Source of the DNA: Massilia soli
GTDB taxonomy: Bacteria; Pseudomonadota; Gammaproteobacteria; Burkholderiales; Burkholderiaceae_D
NCBI RefSeq assembly: GCF_016809835.1
Contig: NZ_JAFBIL020000001.1
Coordinates: forward strand, 310,001-374,000
Direction of reading: 5' to 3'
DNA length: 64,000 bases
Made by a program: the position numbers and the translations under genes. Numbering within the stretch: position 1 is the first letter of the stretch; the number at the start of each line of letters is the position of its first letter. The notes beneath the pieces were generated by a model. It searched no databases, was not told where the DNA came from, and worked only from the letters and a program-made list of their open reading frames with translations. Shown here piece by piece: positions 46,744 to 56,428 of the stretch.

Positions 46744-47874
46744 ATGCTGTCACGTACATACATCCTGCCGCTTGCCGGCGCCGCCATGTTGTTCGCATCG
46801 CAGGCCGCGAGCGCGCAAGAAGTCGTCAAGATCGGTGTGAGCGGCCCGCTGTCCGGCGCCAACGCGTTTGCGGGCAAGGACAACGAGAACGGCGTGCGCC
46901 TCGCGATCGAAGAATTGAACGCCAAGAAGATCAAGGTTGGCGGCAAAGCCGTTACTTTCGTACTCAGCTCGGAGGATGACCAGGGCGATCCGAAAGCCGG
47001 CGTCTCGGTGGCGCAGAAGTTCGTCGACAACGGCGTCAAGTTCGTGCTCGGCCCCTACAACTCCGGCGTGGCGATTCCGGCCTCGCGCGTGTACAACGAC
47101 GCAGGCATCCTGATGTCCACGGTAGGCACCAATCCCAAGGTTACGCAATCGGGCTACGGGACCGTGTTCCGCATTGTCGCCAGCGACACCCAGGTTGGTT
47201 CGTCGGTGGCCGATTACGCGGTCAGGCAGCTGAAGGTTAAAACGGTTGGCGTCATCGACGACCGCACCGCGTTCGGCCAGGGCATCGCGATGGAATTCAT
47301 CAAGCAGGCCAAGCGCTCGGGCGTCAAGATCGCGGGACACGAGTTCACGACCGACAAATCGACCGACTTCGCGGCGATCCTCACCGCGCTGAAAGCCAAG
47401 AAGGTCGATGCGATTTTCTTCGGCGGCTACGCGCCGCAAGGCGCGCCGATGGTGCGCCAGATGCGTCAACTGGGCCTGAACGCCAAGCTGCTGGGCGGCG
47501 ACACGCTGTGCAGCCCCGAGATGGCCAAGCTGGGCGGCGACGCCGTCGGCGAAAACGTCCTGTGCGCGCAAGGCGGCGCGATCCTCGAGAAGCAGGCCGG
47601 CGGCCCTGCCTTCAAGGCCAACTACAAGAAGCGCTTCAAGCAGGACCCTGACGTGTACGCGCCATCGTTCTACGACCAGATGATGTTCATCGCCCAGGCG
47701 ATCCGCAGCACCAACTCCACCGACCCGTCGGTGGTTGGCGCGGCGCTGCATTCCACTACCTACAAAGGTGTGGTCGGCACCTACGCGTATGACCCGGCTG
47801 GCAACATGAAGAAGTCGACCGTCACCATCTACACCTTCCGCAAAGGCGCGCTGGCACCGCTGGCAAGCTACTGA
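46744..47874 (+). CDS. Branched-chain amino acid ABC transporter substrate-binding protein (LivJ/LivK-like)
   Basis: The 376-residue protein has a signal peptide (LPLAGAAMLFASQAASA) and the two-lobed periplasmic binding fold of the Liv family: VVKIGVSGPLSGANAFAGKD at the start, then ALKAKKVDAIFFGGYAPQG and PDVYAPSFYDQMMF. It would capture an amino acid or small amide in the periplasm. No Liv permease or ATPase gene lies nearby, so it must use distant ones or have a sensing role. Its stop codon overlaps the next start by one base (TGATG), linking it to the DUF885 genes. AAGGAGAC is the ribosome site. Confidence 0.92.
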   Translation: MLSRTYILPLAGAAMLFASQAASAQEVVKIGVSGPLSGANAFAGKDNENGVRLAIEELNAKKIKVGGKAVTFVLSSEDDQGDPKAGVSVAQKFVDNGVKFVLGPYNSGVAIPASRVYNDAGILMSTVGTNPKVTQSGYGTVFRIVASDTQVGSSVADYAVRQLKVKTVGVIDDRTAFGQGIAMEFIKQAKRSGVKIAGHEFTTDKSTDFAAILTALKAKKVDAIFFGGYAPQGAPMVRQMRQLGLNAKLLGGDTLCSPEMAKLGGDAVGENVLCAQGGAILEKQAGGPAFKANYKKRFKQDPDVYAPSFYDQMMFIAQAIRSTNSTDPSVVGAALHSTTYKGVVGTYAYDPAGNMKKSTVTIYTFRKGALAPLASY

Positions 47875-49631
47875 TGCGCACAGGTCTTTTGCTCGCAGCG
47901 GCACTGGCCTGCGGCGCGGCGCATGCCGCCGCTCCCGCTACCCCATCGCCTCTGACGCCGCCGATGGCGTCGTTCGGTCCTTCGCAGCAGGCGATGCCGG
48001 CGCTGATCCAGCGTTACCAGCTCGATCACGCCAGCCTCGCGCACCTTTACACGGTCCGCAATGGCGTCGCGCGCGACGCCGAATTTGACCGTTTCTACCG
48101 CCAGTGGCTTGCCGCCCTTGACCGCCTGCCGTTCGACACCCTCGGCGTGGAGGACCGGATCGACTGGATCATGCTGCGCAACCAGATCGAGTTTGAGTTG
48201 CGCGAGCAAGGCGACGTCGCGATCCGCTTCCGCGATGCCGAGCCGCTGGTGCCGTTCGCACGGCCGCTGATCGACCTGGCCGAAGCGCGCCGGCTGATGC
48301 AGGCGCAGGACGGCCGCGCCACCGCCGCGTTACTGCAAAAATCGCTGGGCGAAGTGCAGCGCGCCACCGAACGCCTGAAGGCAGGCGGCGACGTGTTATC
48401 CGCGAAGCCGCTGGCATCGCGCAGCACCGCCAACCGCGCGGTATCGGTGCTGGGTGACCTGAGCGCCGACCTGAAGGAGTGGTACGGCTATTACGACGGC
48501 TACGATCCGCAGCTGACGTGGTGGGTCAAGCAGCCTTACATCACCTTGAACAAGGCAATCGCCGACTACTCCGCGCTGCTCGACGAGCGGCTGGTGGGCA
48601 AGGAGTCGGCCAAGCTGCTGAACGTGACAGGCGACCCGATCGGGCGTACAGGCCTGGTCAGCGCGCTCAAGCGCGAGATGCTGCCCTATACGCCGGAAGA
48701 ACTGATGGCGCTGGCGGAGAAGGAGCTCGCATGGGGCGAGGCGGAACTGCGCGTCGCTTCCAGGGAAATGGGGTTCGGCGACGACTGGCGCGCCGCGATG
48801 GAGAAGGTCAAGAACATGTACGTGGCGCCGGGCGAGCAGCCTGCGATGGTGCGCGCGCTGGCACGCGAAGCAATCGACTACGTGACCAAGAACGACATGG
48901 TCACCGTCCCTGAAGTGGCGCTGCGCAGCTGGCGCATGGACATGCTGTCGGCCGAGAGCCAGATGATCAGCCCGTTCTTCCTGGGCGGCGACACGATCCA
49001 GGTGTCGTATCCGACCGACGCGATGAACCATGAGCAGAAGCTGATGACGATGCGCGGCAATAACCCACACTTCTCGCGCGCGGTCGTGCATCACGAACTG
49101 ATACCGGGCCACCACCTGCAGATGTTCATGGCCGACCGCTACCAGCCGCAGCGCAAGCTGTTCGACTCGCCGTTCTTCGTCGAAGGCTGGGCCGTGTACT
49201 GGGAGATGCTGCTGTATGACCGCAAGTTCGCGGTCAAGCCGGAAGACCGCATCGGCATGATGTTCTGGCGCAACCACCGCGCGGCGCGCATCTTGTTCTC
49301 GCTCGGCTTCCACCTCGGGAAGATCACGCCCGAACAAGCGGTCGACATGCTGATCAAGCGCGTCGGCCATGAGCCGGACAACGCACGCGCCGAAGTACGC
49401 CGCTCGTTCAACGGCGACTACTCGCCGCTGTACCAGGCCGGCTACATGATCGGCGCGCTGCAGCTGCGCGCCCTTAACAAGGAACTGGTCGGCGGCGGCG
49501 CGATGAGTCTCAAGCGCTTCCACGACGGCATACTCGAAGGCGGCATGCTCCCGGCCGAACTGGTACGCGCTCGGCTGAAAGGCGAGAAGATCCCACGCGA
49601 CTTCCGCCCGACCTGGCGCTTCTATAACTGA
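47874..49631 (+). CDS. Exported DUF885 metallopeptidase-like protein, first of two
   Basis: This 585-residue protein begins MRTGLLLAAALACGAAHAAA, a signal peptide, and is a mostly helical zinc-peptidase-type protein. The key motif is HHELIPGHHLQ, with His407 and Glu408 as catalytic candidates, and EGWAVYWE follows as a possible metal-ligand segment. DUF885 proteins resemble thermostable carboxypeptidases or dipeptidases, but few have been characterised. It overlaps the Liv-type binding protein gene by one base and is followed 17 bp later by a second DUF885 gene, so the three form one transcript. Confidence 0.88.
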   Translation: MRTGLLLAAALACGAAHAAAPATPSPLTPPMASFGPSQQAMPALIQRYQLDHASLAHLYTVRNGVARDAEFDRFYRQWLAALDRLPFDTLGVEDRIDWIMLRNQIEFELREQGDVAIRFRDAEPLVPFARPLIDLAEARRLMQAQDGRATAALLQKSLGEVQRATERLKAGGDVLSAKPLASRSTANRAVSVLGDLSADLKEWYGYYDGYDPQLTWWVKQPYITLNKAIADYSALLDERLVGKESAKLLNVTGDPIGRTGLVSALKREMLPYTPEELMALAEKELAWGEAELRVASREMGFGDDWRAAMEKVKNMYVAPGEQPAMVRALAREAIDYVTKNDMVTVPEVALRSWRMDMLSAESQMISPFFLGGDTIQVSYPTDAMNHEQKLMTMRGNNPHFSRAVVHHELIPGHHLQMFMADRYQPQRKLFDSPFFVEGWAVYWEMLLYDRKFAVKPEDRIGMMFWRNHRAARILFSLGFHLGKITPEQAVDMLIKRVGHEPDNARAEVRRSFNGDYSPLYQAGYMIGALQLRALNKELVGGGAMSLKRFHDGILEGGMLPAELVRARLKGEKIPRDFRPTWRFYN

Positions 49632-49648
49632 TTCAAGCGAGTACCAAC

Positions 49649-51466
49649 ATGAAGAAAACCCTCACCCTCTGCGCACTCAGCGCAGCCCTGGCGCTGGCGT
49701 TCGCGCCGATGACCGCGTCGGCGCAAGCACCAGGCGGCAAGGTCGCAGGCGCAGTAGCCGATGCCGCCGAAAAGCAGCTCGACAAGCTGGCGGAAGACTA
49801 CTACGAAGCGCAAGCGCGCCACGACCCGGTAAGCGCCACGCAAAATGGCGACAACCGTTTCGACGACAAGCTTGGCATCACGATCGCACCGAAGGCGCGC
49901 GCGCAGCAGTTTGCGCGCTACGAGGCATTCCTCAAGCGCCTGCACGCGATCAAGCGCGGCAACCTCGACCGCGGCGCGCAGATTAACTACGATATCCTGG
50001 AATACGAGCTCAAGACCCTGCTGTCGTTCAAGCGCTTCCCGGATCACCTGCTGCCGATCGACCAGATGAGCAGCATGCCAGTCACCCTCGCCAACTTCGC
50101 CGGCGGCGAAGGCGCACAGGCACTGACGACGCCACTGCAGTACCGCGCCTACCTGAACCGCCTGAACCTGCTGCCAGCCTGGATCGACCAGGCGATCGCC
50201 AACATGCGCGAAGGGATGCGCACCGGCGTCGTGCTGCAGCGCGCCGCGATGGTATCGGCGCTGCCGCAGTTCAAAAAGCTGTCGAGCAAGACGGCCGAGA
50301 CGAATATCTTCTACACGCCGGTAGCCAGGATGCCGGCCACTTTCAGCGCCAAGGACAAGCAGGAACTGACGGCGGCATACCGCGCCACGGTCGCGAAGAA
50401 GCTGATGCCTTCGCTGGCGAAGCTGACCACCTTCCTCGAGAAGGAATACCTGCCTGCGACGCGCACCAGCACCGGCATCGACGGCCTTCCGAACGGGAAG
50501 GAGTGGTATCAGGCGAACGTCGCGGCGCAGACCACGACGACGCTGACGCCGGAGCAGATCCACGCGACTGGCCTGAAGGAAGTCGCGCGCATCCAGCAGG
50601 AATACGGCGTTGTCGGGCCGAAGATGGGCTACACCGGCCCGGCGTCAGGCCTGCCGACGTGGGTGGCGGCGCAGCAGAAGTACCGTCCGTTCAAGACCGA
50701 ACAGGAAGTCATCGACGTGTACCGCAAGCTCGATGGCGTGCTGCGCGAGAAGCTGCCGGCGCTGTTTACCTTGATGCCGAAAGCGCCGCTCGACCTGCGC
50801 CTGGAGCCTGAGCTGAGCCGCGCGACGGCGTCGGACCATTACACCGCGCCGGCATCGGATGGCTCGCGGCCGGGCGTGTTCTGGTCGGTGGTGAACGACC
50901 CGAAGGATTACGGCAGCACCGGCATGGTGACGCTGTTCCTGCATGAGGGACAGCCGGGGCACCACTTCCACATCGCGCTGCTGCAGGAGATGGATCTGCC
51001 GAGGTTCCGCAAGTTCGGCGGGAATAACGCGTTTACCGAGGGCTGGGCGCTGTATGCGGAGACGCTGGGCAAGGAGATGGGCTTGTTCGAGAAGCCGGAA
51101 GACTATTTCGGCCACCTGAACGACGAGATGCTGCGCGCGGTGCGGCTGGTGGTCGACACGGGCATGCACGCGAAGGGCTGGACGCGCGAGCAGTCGATTC
51201 AGTACATGCGCGATACCCTTGGGTACACCGAGGCGGTGGCGCGCAGCGAGACCGAGCGGTATATGGTGTGGCCGGGCCAGGCGCTGGGGTACAAGATCGG
51301 CTCGCTGAAGATCGCGGAGTTGCGGCAGAAGGCGACGGCGGCGCTAGGTGCGAAATTCAGCCTGCCGAAGTTCCATGAGATTGTGCTTGAAGATGGCACG
51401 GTGCCGTTGTCGTTGTTGGAGGCGAAGGTGCAGCGGTGGATTGATCAGGAATCGGCCGCGAAGTAA
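49649..51466 (+). CDS. Exported DUF885 metallopeptidase-like protein, second of two
   Basis: The 605-residue protein has a signal peptide (MKKTLTLCALSAALALAFAP and the following residues) and the DUF885 zinc motif HEGQPGHHFH (His432, Glu433), with EGWALYAE downstream as a further metal-binding segment. It is related to the gene before it but clearly diverged, so the two probably differ in substrate. No terminator precedes it. It is followed by REP-like elements and a convergent peptidase gene. Confidence 0.88.
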   Translation: MKKTLTLCALSAALALAFAPMTASAQAPGGKVAGAVADAAEKQLDKLAEDYYEAQARHDPVSATQNGDNRFDDKLGITIAPKARAQQFARYEAFLKRLHAIKRGNLDRGAQINYDILEYELKTLLSFKRFPDHLLPIDQMSSMPVTLANFAGGEGAQALTTPLQYRAYLNRLNLLPAWIDQAIANMREGMRTGVVLQRAAMVSALPQFKKLSSKTAETNIFYTPVARMPATFSAKDKQELTAAYRATVAKKLMPSLAKLTTFLEKEYLPATRTSTGIDGLPNGKEWYQANVAAQTTTTLTPEQIHATGLKEVARIQQEYGVVGPKMGYTGPASGLPTWVAAQQKYRPFKTEQEVIDVYRKLDGVLREKLPALFTLMPKAPLDLRLEPELSRATASDHYTAPASDGSRPGVFWSVVNDPKDYGSTGMVTLFLHEGQPGHHFHIALLQEMDLPRFRKFGGNNAFTEGWALYAETLGKEMGLFEKPEDYFGHLNDEMLRAVRLVVDTGMHAKGWTREQSIQYMRDTLGYTEAVARSETERYMVWPGQALGYKIGSLKIAELRQKATAALGAKFSLPKFHEIVLEDGTVPLSLLEAKVQRWIDQESAAK

Positions 51467-51477
51467 TTGAAGATGTA

Positions 51478-51538
51478 TGGGTTCCCGCGTTCGCGGGAAC
51501 GACGGACCGCCGTCGCTCCCGCGCAAGCGGGAGCCCAT
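51478..51538. repeat. REP-like inverted pair
   Basis: GGGTTCCCGCGTTCGCGGGA (from 51479) and a second, inverted element containing CGCTCCCGCGCAAGCGGGAG (to about 51533) lie between the second DUF885 gene and the convergent M14 peptidase. The elements match those at 14486-14568. They may end or stabilise transcripts. Confidence 0.7.
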
Positions 51539-51546
51539 CCCGCAGC

Positions 51547-53235
51547 TTACATGACCGAGTACACCGGATACCGGCGCCACTCCGGTTCCACATAGCGCTG
51601 GCAGCTGGCGAAGATGAAGTCCAGTACCGCTTCCTGATTCCCCAGCAGTCCCTGATTCTCTCCCTTCCACGCTTCGAACTTCGCCTTCAGTTCCGGCTCA
51701 TCGCGTAGCAGTTCCATCGCGTGGTCCTCGAACACGTAGTCCGAATACGCTTCCTTCTTTTCCAGCACACTGTTGAAGAACCCCCAGCGGAAGAAGCTGT
51801 CGTGCGCTTGCGGTTCCAGGGTCTCGATCGCGTAGCGCGCATTGTCCTGGTCCAGCGACACCCACGCGTCGCCCGGCCGCAGCGTCACGCGCGCATTGCG
51901 CTTCTCCAGCTGCACGTCGTCATGGAACATGTGCCCTTCATACGCGTTCGGGCGCGAAGCCACCGACTTGATGTGATAGCACTGCACATCGACGGTCTTC
52001 TCGGCGTCGATACGCTCGACCTTCACGCCGTTCCATTCCAGGCGTTCGATCGCTTCACGCCACGCCTGCGGAATCACATACGCGCGCGGCGCGGCAACCG
52101 TGATATCGGCCGGGAAGCGGTTAAAGTATTTGATATCGCGTTCCCACGGCTTGGTGCGGTCGTACGACAGGCGTGTGTAATTACCCAGCAAGCTAGGCGA
52201 GTACTGCGCCTCGTAGCCCTTGAAACGGAAGGTCGATGTGTTCTCTTCGTCCATCGCCCAGTGAATCGGCCATTCGCGGCGCGTCTTGCCCTCGTCCTTC
52301 GCGGCGCGGCGCAGCGACTGGATCTGGGCGGCGTTCGCAATCGTGAAATCAAGCGCCGTTTCAACCAGCGCGCGCATCGATTCGTAGCGGTCGGCGAATC
52401 GCTTGAGCATGTGCGTCTCAGGCATGAAGCCGATGGTGTGGTGCAGGGCCGCGTAGCCGGTCGAGAAGCGCGGCGTTTCGAGGAATTCGGCGATGCCGTG
52501 GTCCGGGCTGTCCTTGACCGGGTTGACATACGGGCAGGTCGGCCAGCCACGCTGCTCCATCTCCTTGAACATATGCGGCAGCATGGTGTCGCGTAAAAAT
52601 TCGCCAAGGGCGCCGCCAAGCTTGTCGGCTTGCGTATGAATCAAGGTCATGGTGTAGGTGTAGTCGGCACCGTTGGAGGTGTGGGTGTCGACCATCACGT
52701 CCGGATCCCAGGCGGTGAACAGCTTGTTGAAGACCTGCGCGGTCAGCGTGTCGCATTTGACGAAGTCGCGGTTCAGGTCGAGGTGGCGGCTATTGCCACG
52801 GAAGCCGAACTGCTCGGGCCCGTCCTGGTTGACGCGCGACGTGTTGGCGCGATTGAGGCTGCCGTCGACGTTATACATCGGGACGAACAGGAACACCGTC
52901 TTGCCAAGCGCCGCAAGCCGATCGGGCTGCAGGCAGAAGTCGCGCACCAGCGCCATGCAGGCGTCGACGCCTTCCGGTTCGCCCGGATGAATGCCGTTGT
53001 TGTTGAAGAAGACCGGGCGGCCTTCGTTCTTGATCTGGTCGCGGTGGAACACCCCGTCGGCCGAGACCACGCCAGCGTGAATCGGCACGCCGGCGTCGGA
53101 GACGCCAACAGCGCTGAACTGGAGCACGTTGGGGAAGCGGCGCGCGAGTTCTTCGTACCAGGCGATGCAGTCGGCCCAGGTGGTGGTCTGGTTCTTGTTG
53201 CCCTTCTCGTAGGGCGTTTGCAGGTCGTTCAGCAT
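51547..53235 (-). CDS. M14-family zinc carboxypeptidase-like protein
   Basis: The 562-residue protein has the M14 fold signature: GIHPGEPEG (His83, Glu86 as zinc ligands), then FVPMYNVDGSLNR and RGNSRHLDLNRDFVK, and His185 in MVDTHTSNGA as the third ligand. No signal peptide is evident, unlike its peptidase neighbours. The ATG at 53235 was chosen; an in-frame TTG at 53256 is less likely. It probably cleaves peptides or amidated substrates in the cytoplasm. It stands alone on the minus strand, convergent to the DUF885 genes. Confidence 0.87.
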   Translation of the reverse strand: MLNDLQTPYEKGNKNQTTTWADCIAWYEELARRFPNVLQFSAVGVSDAGVPIHAGVVSADGVFHRDQIKNEGRPVFFNNNGIHPGEPEGVDACMALVRDFCLQPDRLAALGKTVFLFVPMYNVDGSLNRANTSRVNQDGPEQFGFRGNSRHLDLNRDFVKCDTLTAQVFNKLFTAWDPDVMVDTHTSNGADYTYTMTLIHTQADKLGGALGEFLRDTMLPHMFKEMEQRGWPTCPYVNPVKDSPDHGIAEFLETPRFSTGYAALHHTIGFMPETHMLKRFADRYESMRALVETALDFTIANAAQIQSLRRAAKDEGKTRREWPIHWAMDEENTSTFRFKGYEAQYSPSLLGNYTRLSYDRTKPWERDIKYFNRFPADITVAAPRAYVIPQAWREAIERLEWNGVKVERIDAEKTVDVQCYHIKSVASRPNAYEGHMFHDDVQLEKRNARVTLRPGDAWVSLDQDNARYAIETLEPQAHDSFFRWGFFNSVLEKKEAYSDYVFEDHAMELLRDEPELKAKFEAWKGENQGLLGNQEAVLDFIFASCQRYVEPEWRRYPVYSVM

Positions 53236-53283
53236 GATGGTGTCTTGTGAAGTCAAAGATGTGCGCGTGGTTGCGCCAGACCG

Positions 53284-54594
53284 CTACGATACATCAAGCG
53301 GCAGGGAGATGGAGATGATGGTGCCGCTGCCGGGCTCCGAGGCGAACGAAATCGTGCCTCCCAGCGCGTAGACCCGTTCGCGCATGCCGATAATGCCGAT
53401 GCCCGACGACGAAGTGGCCATGTCGAACCCGGCGCCGTTGTCGGCCACTTCGATGTGCAGCGTGTCGTCTTCTTCAGACAGCACCAGCGAGACTTTGGTA
53501 CGGGTGGCGGTGGCGTGCTTCATCACGTTCGACAGCGCCTCCTGCACGATGCGGTAGGCGGAGATGGCGAGATCATTCCCCAGTTGCGAGAAGTCGCCCT
53601 CGGAGCGGAATTCGATTCGGCCGCCGCCAGGGCTGCTGTCGTAATGGCGGATCATTTCTTCGACCGCGCCGTGCAGCCCGAGCATGTCCAGCACCTCCGG
53701 GCGCAGGCGCCGCACCAGCCTGCGGCCGCTGGCGTAGAGGTCGAGCGTCAGCTTGGTGATCGCCTGCGACTTGGCTTTGATCTCGTCGATGGCCGGCCCC
53801 TGCCCCGCTTTGTCGGCGAGATGGAAGATGCTTTGGGATTCGAGCCGCGCGGCGATCAGCGAGGCGTTGAGCTCATCGTGGATTTCTACCGCGATGCTCT
53901 TGCGTTCGTCCTCGATGATCGAATTCACCTTCTGGATCAGCTTGCGCTTGTCCGCATCGGCCTTGAGCGCCTGGTTGCGCGAGTCGACCAGCTCGCCGGT
54001 GCGCTCGGCCACCTTGCGCGCCAAGGCGATCGCCAGCGCGATACTGATCCCCAGCGCCAGTGCGGCCATCGCCAGCTCAAGCCGGAAGCGGCGCGCCTGC
54101 TTGTCGAGCATGTGCGACGGCGACATGGTGACCCTTACCCAGCCGACGGTTTCGGTGGTCAGGGTCGGCGGCTTGGTGTCGCTGGAACCCGACACGTGCG
54201 GCGCGCCGTTATCGGAGAACAGGTTGATCCAGATGAGCTGCTTGCGGATCGGCGCTTCGTAGTAGCGCGGCTCGGCGTCTGCGGCCGTGCTTGACGCGAC
54301 GCTGATGGTCGGCCGCTGGCTGGCGTCGACCACGTCGATGCGGTGGATGCTGCGGTCGGACTGGACCAGGCCATTGATGGTCAGGCGCAGGTCGGACAGG
54401 TTACCGGAGATGACGTTGTACTCGCTGGTCTCGGCCAGCGCCTTGGCGAGGATGCGGCCACGCTCGGCCAGCTCCTCGGCCACCTGGGTACGGTGCGAGT
54501 ACCACGAGTACCAGACAAAGGACGAGAACAGGAATAGCACCGGCAGCATGGTGATGGCCACCATGCGCGTGCCGATGCCGAGGTTGCGCTTCAT
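53284..54594 (-). CDS. Sensor histidine kinase (NarX/HisKA_3 type)
   Basis: This 436-residue kinase has two membrane segments (about 11-31 and 172-193) enclosing a periplasmic sensor domain of about 140 residues. A linker is followed by HisKA_3, with phosphoacceptor His239 in AVEIHDELNASL, and a HATPase domain with DNGAGFD and GIGIIGMRERV. Its start overlaps the upstream binding-protein gene by 4 bp. The response regulator is encoded two genes upstream. The binding protein between them may supply the signal to this kinase. Confidence 0.9.
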   Translation of the reverse strand: MKRNLGIGTRMVAITMLPVLFLFSSFVWYSWYSHRTQVAEELAERGRILAKALAETSEYNVISGNLSDLRLTINGLVQSDRSIHRIDVVDASQRPTISVASSTAADAEPRYYEAPIRKQLIWINLFSDNGAPHVSGSSDTKPPTLTTETVGWVRVTMSPSHMLDKQARRFRLELAMAALALGISIALAIALARKVAERTGELVDSRNQALKADADKRKLIQKVNSIIEDERKSIAVEIHDELNASLIAARLESQSIFHLADKAGQGPAIDEIKAKSQAITKLTLDLYASGRRLVRRLRPEVLDMLGLHGAVEEMIRHYDSSPGGGRIEFRSEGDFSQLGNDLAISAYRIVQEALSNVMKHATATRTKVSLVLSEEDDTLHIEVADNGAGFDMATSSSGIGIIGMRERVYALGGTISFASEPGSGTIISISLPLDVS

Positions 54595-55445
54595 GGCGCC
54601 ACCTTGGCGGGGCGGCGCGCAAAGCCGCGCGCGCCGCTGTCAGGCCTGATGTTCAGGGAACGCGCCACAGGTTCGTTAATGATGGTGCGGAAGTAGCGCG
54701 GAAACTGCGCCGGCGCGAGCACGCCGCTTGCGGCATAGGCGGCGGCCACTTCGACTACCTGCGCGTTGATGTCCTCGATGTCCGAATAGGTCGATGCAAG
54801 GGCGCCGGCTTTCACCATGTCGGCCGAGAAGCCGATCACGCCCTGGTTGTGGCGATAGCTCGATAGCAGGATATTGCGGAAGTTCTCGGGCGTGTAGACC
54901 GCGCTGTCGGGCGTCGCGAGCAGCACCTCGGCCTGGGCCATGCGGTTCAACACGCGATTGATGTCGTCGCCCGGCGCGAACTCGTACAGTTCGGCCCCCA
55001 CGCTCAATAACGGCCGCAGGAATGCCGTGCCAGGGCCGACGATGGCGGCAACGCGCGCCGGGCGGCGGTACAGCAGCGACACCAGCTGCAGCTGGTCGTC
55101 CGGCGAAGGCTCCGCAAAAACGGCTGTGGCCTGCGATGGCGGCAGGTGCCCTGCCAACGCGCGCCACACAGGGCTGGAGGTATACGCGGCGAGCAGGACG
55201 CACTCGGCGTTGCGGGCGGCCGCCTCACGCAAGGCCGACGGTCCGACGGCGATGCAGAGCTTTTTGCGGCGATTGGGCGCCGCGCTGTCGAACAGCGGAG
55301 CAAGGCGGCGCCAGAGATCTGTCGATATGCGCTGCGTGACGTCGGACGTGTCGCCGGTGACAATCTCGAACCGCGCGGCCCCGCCATCGGTGGCGCACGC
55401 GCTGCACGCAGCGCCGGCCAGCACCAGGGCGAGGAGCGCGCGCAC
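54591..55445 (-). CDS. Exported substrate-binding-like protein of a two-component operon
   Basis: The 284-residue protein begins with a hydrophobic export signal (ALLALVLAGAACSACA) that could be a lipoprotein signal. It has a two-lobed binding fold resembling ABC_sub_bind proteins: ARVAAIVGPGTAFLRPLLSV, EFAPGDDINRVLNRMAQAEVLLATPDSAVY and NQGVIGFSADMVKAGA. The start is GTG at 55445, overlapping the regulator's stop codon. No transporter permease is nearby, so it likely acts as a ligand sensor for the kinase encoded next. The function is inferred from gene order. Confidence 0.7.
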   Translation of the reverse strand: MRALLALVLAGAACSACATDGGAARFEIVTGDTSDVTQRISTDLWRRLAPLFDSAAPNRRKKLCIAVGPSALREAAARNAECVLLAAYTSSPVWRALAGHLPPSQATAVFAEPSPDDQLQLVSLLYRRPARVAAIVGPGTAFLRPLLSVGAELYEFAPGDDINRVLNRMAQAEVLLATPDSAVYTPENFRNILLSSYRHNQGVIGFSADMVKAGALASTYSDIEDINAQVVEVAAAYAASGVLAPAQFPRYFRTIINEPVARSLNIRPDSGARGFARRPAKVAP

Positions 55446-56095
55446 TACGGCTCGATCAGGCCGTGCTTGACGGCTAGCCGGGTGATGTACGCCTGGCGGT
55501 GCACGCCGAGCTTCTCCTTCACCGCCTGGCTGATATTGCTGATGGTCTTGGCCGACAGGTTAAGCTTCTCGGCGATCTCCGCGTTGGTCAGGCCTTCGGC
55601 CATCAGCTTGAAAATCTCCAGCCCGCGCGCATCGAGCTGCGACTGCGGCGACACATCGCCGCGCACCGACAGGTTGGCGAGGCGCTCGGCGATCTGCGGC
55701 AGGAAGTACAGCTTGTCCGCATGCGCGTGGCGCACCGCGGTGGCCAGGTCGGCGGGGTCGCAATCCTTGGTGACGAAGGCACGCGCGCCGATGCGGTAGG
55801 TTTCCTTGATCAGGCTATCCTGGTCGAACTGGCTCAGGAAGACGATGCGCGCCGCCGGGAATTGCGCGAGGATACCGCGCGCCGCGTCCAGCCCGGTCAG
55901 CTCGGTGCCGAAGCGGATGTCGAGCACCAGCACATCGGGCCGCAGCTCGGCGTACATGGCGGCTGCCTCGTCCGGCGTTTTGGCCTGGCCGACCACGTCC
56001 ATGCCCAGCCCGGACAGCGACATGGCGAAGCCGGTCATCACGATCGGGTGATCGTCCGCCAGCAAGACGCGGATCTTGTTCTGCTCACTCTGCAT
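55445..56095 (-). CDS. NarL/LuxR-family response regulator
   Basis: The 216-residue regulator has a receiver domain with acidic pocket ADDHP, phosphoacceptor Asp59 in VLVLDIRF and Lys in FVTKDCDP. A LuxR-type helix-turn-helix follows (LMAEGLTNAEIAEKLNLSAKTISNI). It is the first gene of a three-gene operon ending in the kinase. The 333-bp region upstream is shared with the divergent TonB-like gene, so it may control that gene. No binding site could be identified. Confidence 0.92.
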   Translation of the reverse strand: MQSEQNKIRVLLADDHPIVMTGFAMSLSGLGMDVVGQAKTPDEAAAMYAELRPDVLVLDIRFGTELTGLDAARGILAQFPAARIVFLSQFDQDSLIKETYRIGARAFVTKDCDPADLATAVRHAHADKLYFLPQIAERLANLSVRGDVSPQSQLDARGLEIFKLMAEGLTNAEIAEKLNLSAKTISNISQAVKEKLGVHRQAYITRLAVKHGLIEP

Positions 56096-56428
56096 TTACT
56101 ACTCCTCTGCGTGGCCGCGTCCGTTACATCTGCTTACCAACGGATAGCATCAATGTGTGCGGCCTAACTGACGAATATCGTCGTCGCTGCGATTATTCCA
56201 TACAACGAAGGCGCACGCGAGTTTTCCACGTCCTGCCTTGCCGGCACTGCGGACGATCAAATGTTCGCAACAAATAGCAACAATAAATACAAACAAAACG
56301 CTTTTCAATTGCTATTCGATGGCATATATTGATACCAACGCTTAGCACATCAGGTCGATTGAGCCCGGCGTCAACGGCTCAGGCCTACCGATACAGCCCA
56401 TGAGCAAAACAACAACAAGGAGATTGCC
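56096..56428. other. Divergent intergenic region
   Basis: This 333-bp region separates the response regulator from the TonB-like gene. Its right half (56260-56345) is AT-rich and holds the candidate promoter at 56302-56330. Nothing in the left part can be called with confidence. No small gene is supportable. Confidence 0.5.
56302..56330 (+). promoter_or_regulatory. Candidate sigma70 promoter of the TonB-like gene
   Basis: TTTTCA (56302-56307) and TATATT (56325-56330) are separated by 17 bp in the AT-rich patch. The -10 matches five of six consensus bases. A leader of about 90 bases would precede the ATG at 56429, which has AAGGAG as ribosome site. Confidence 0.45.
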
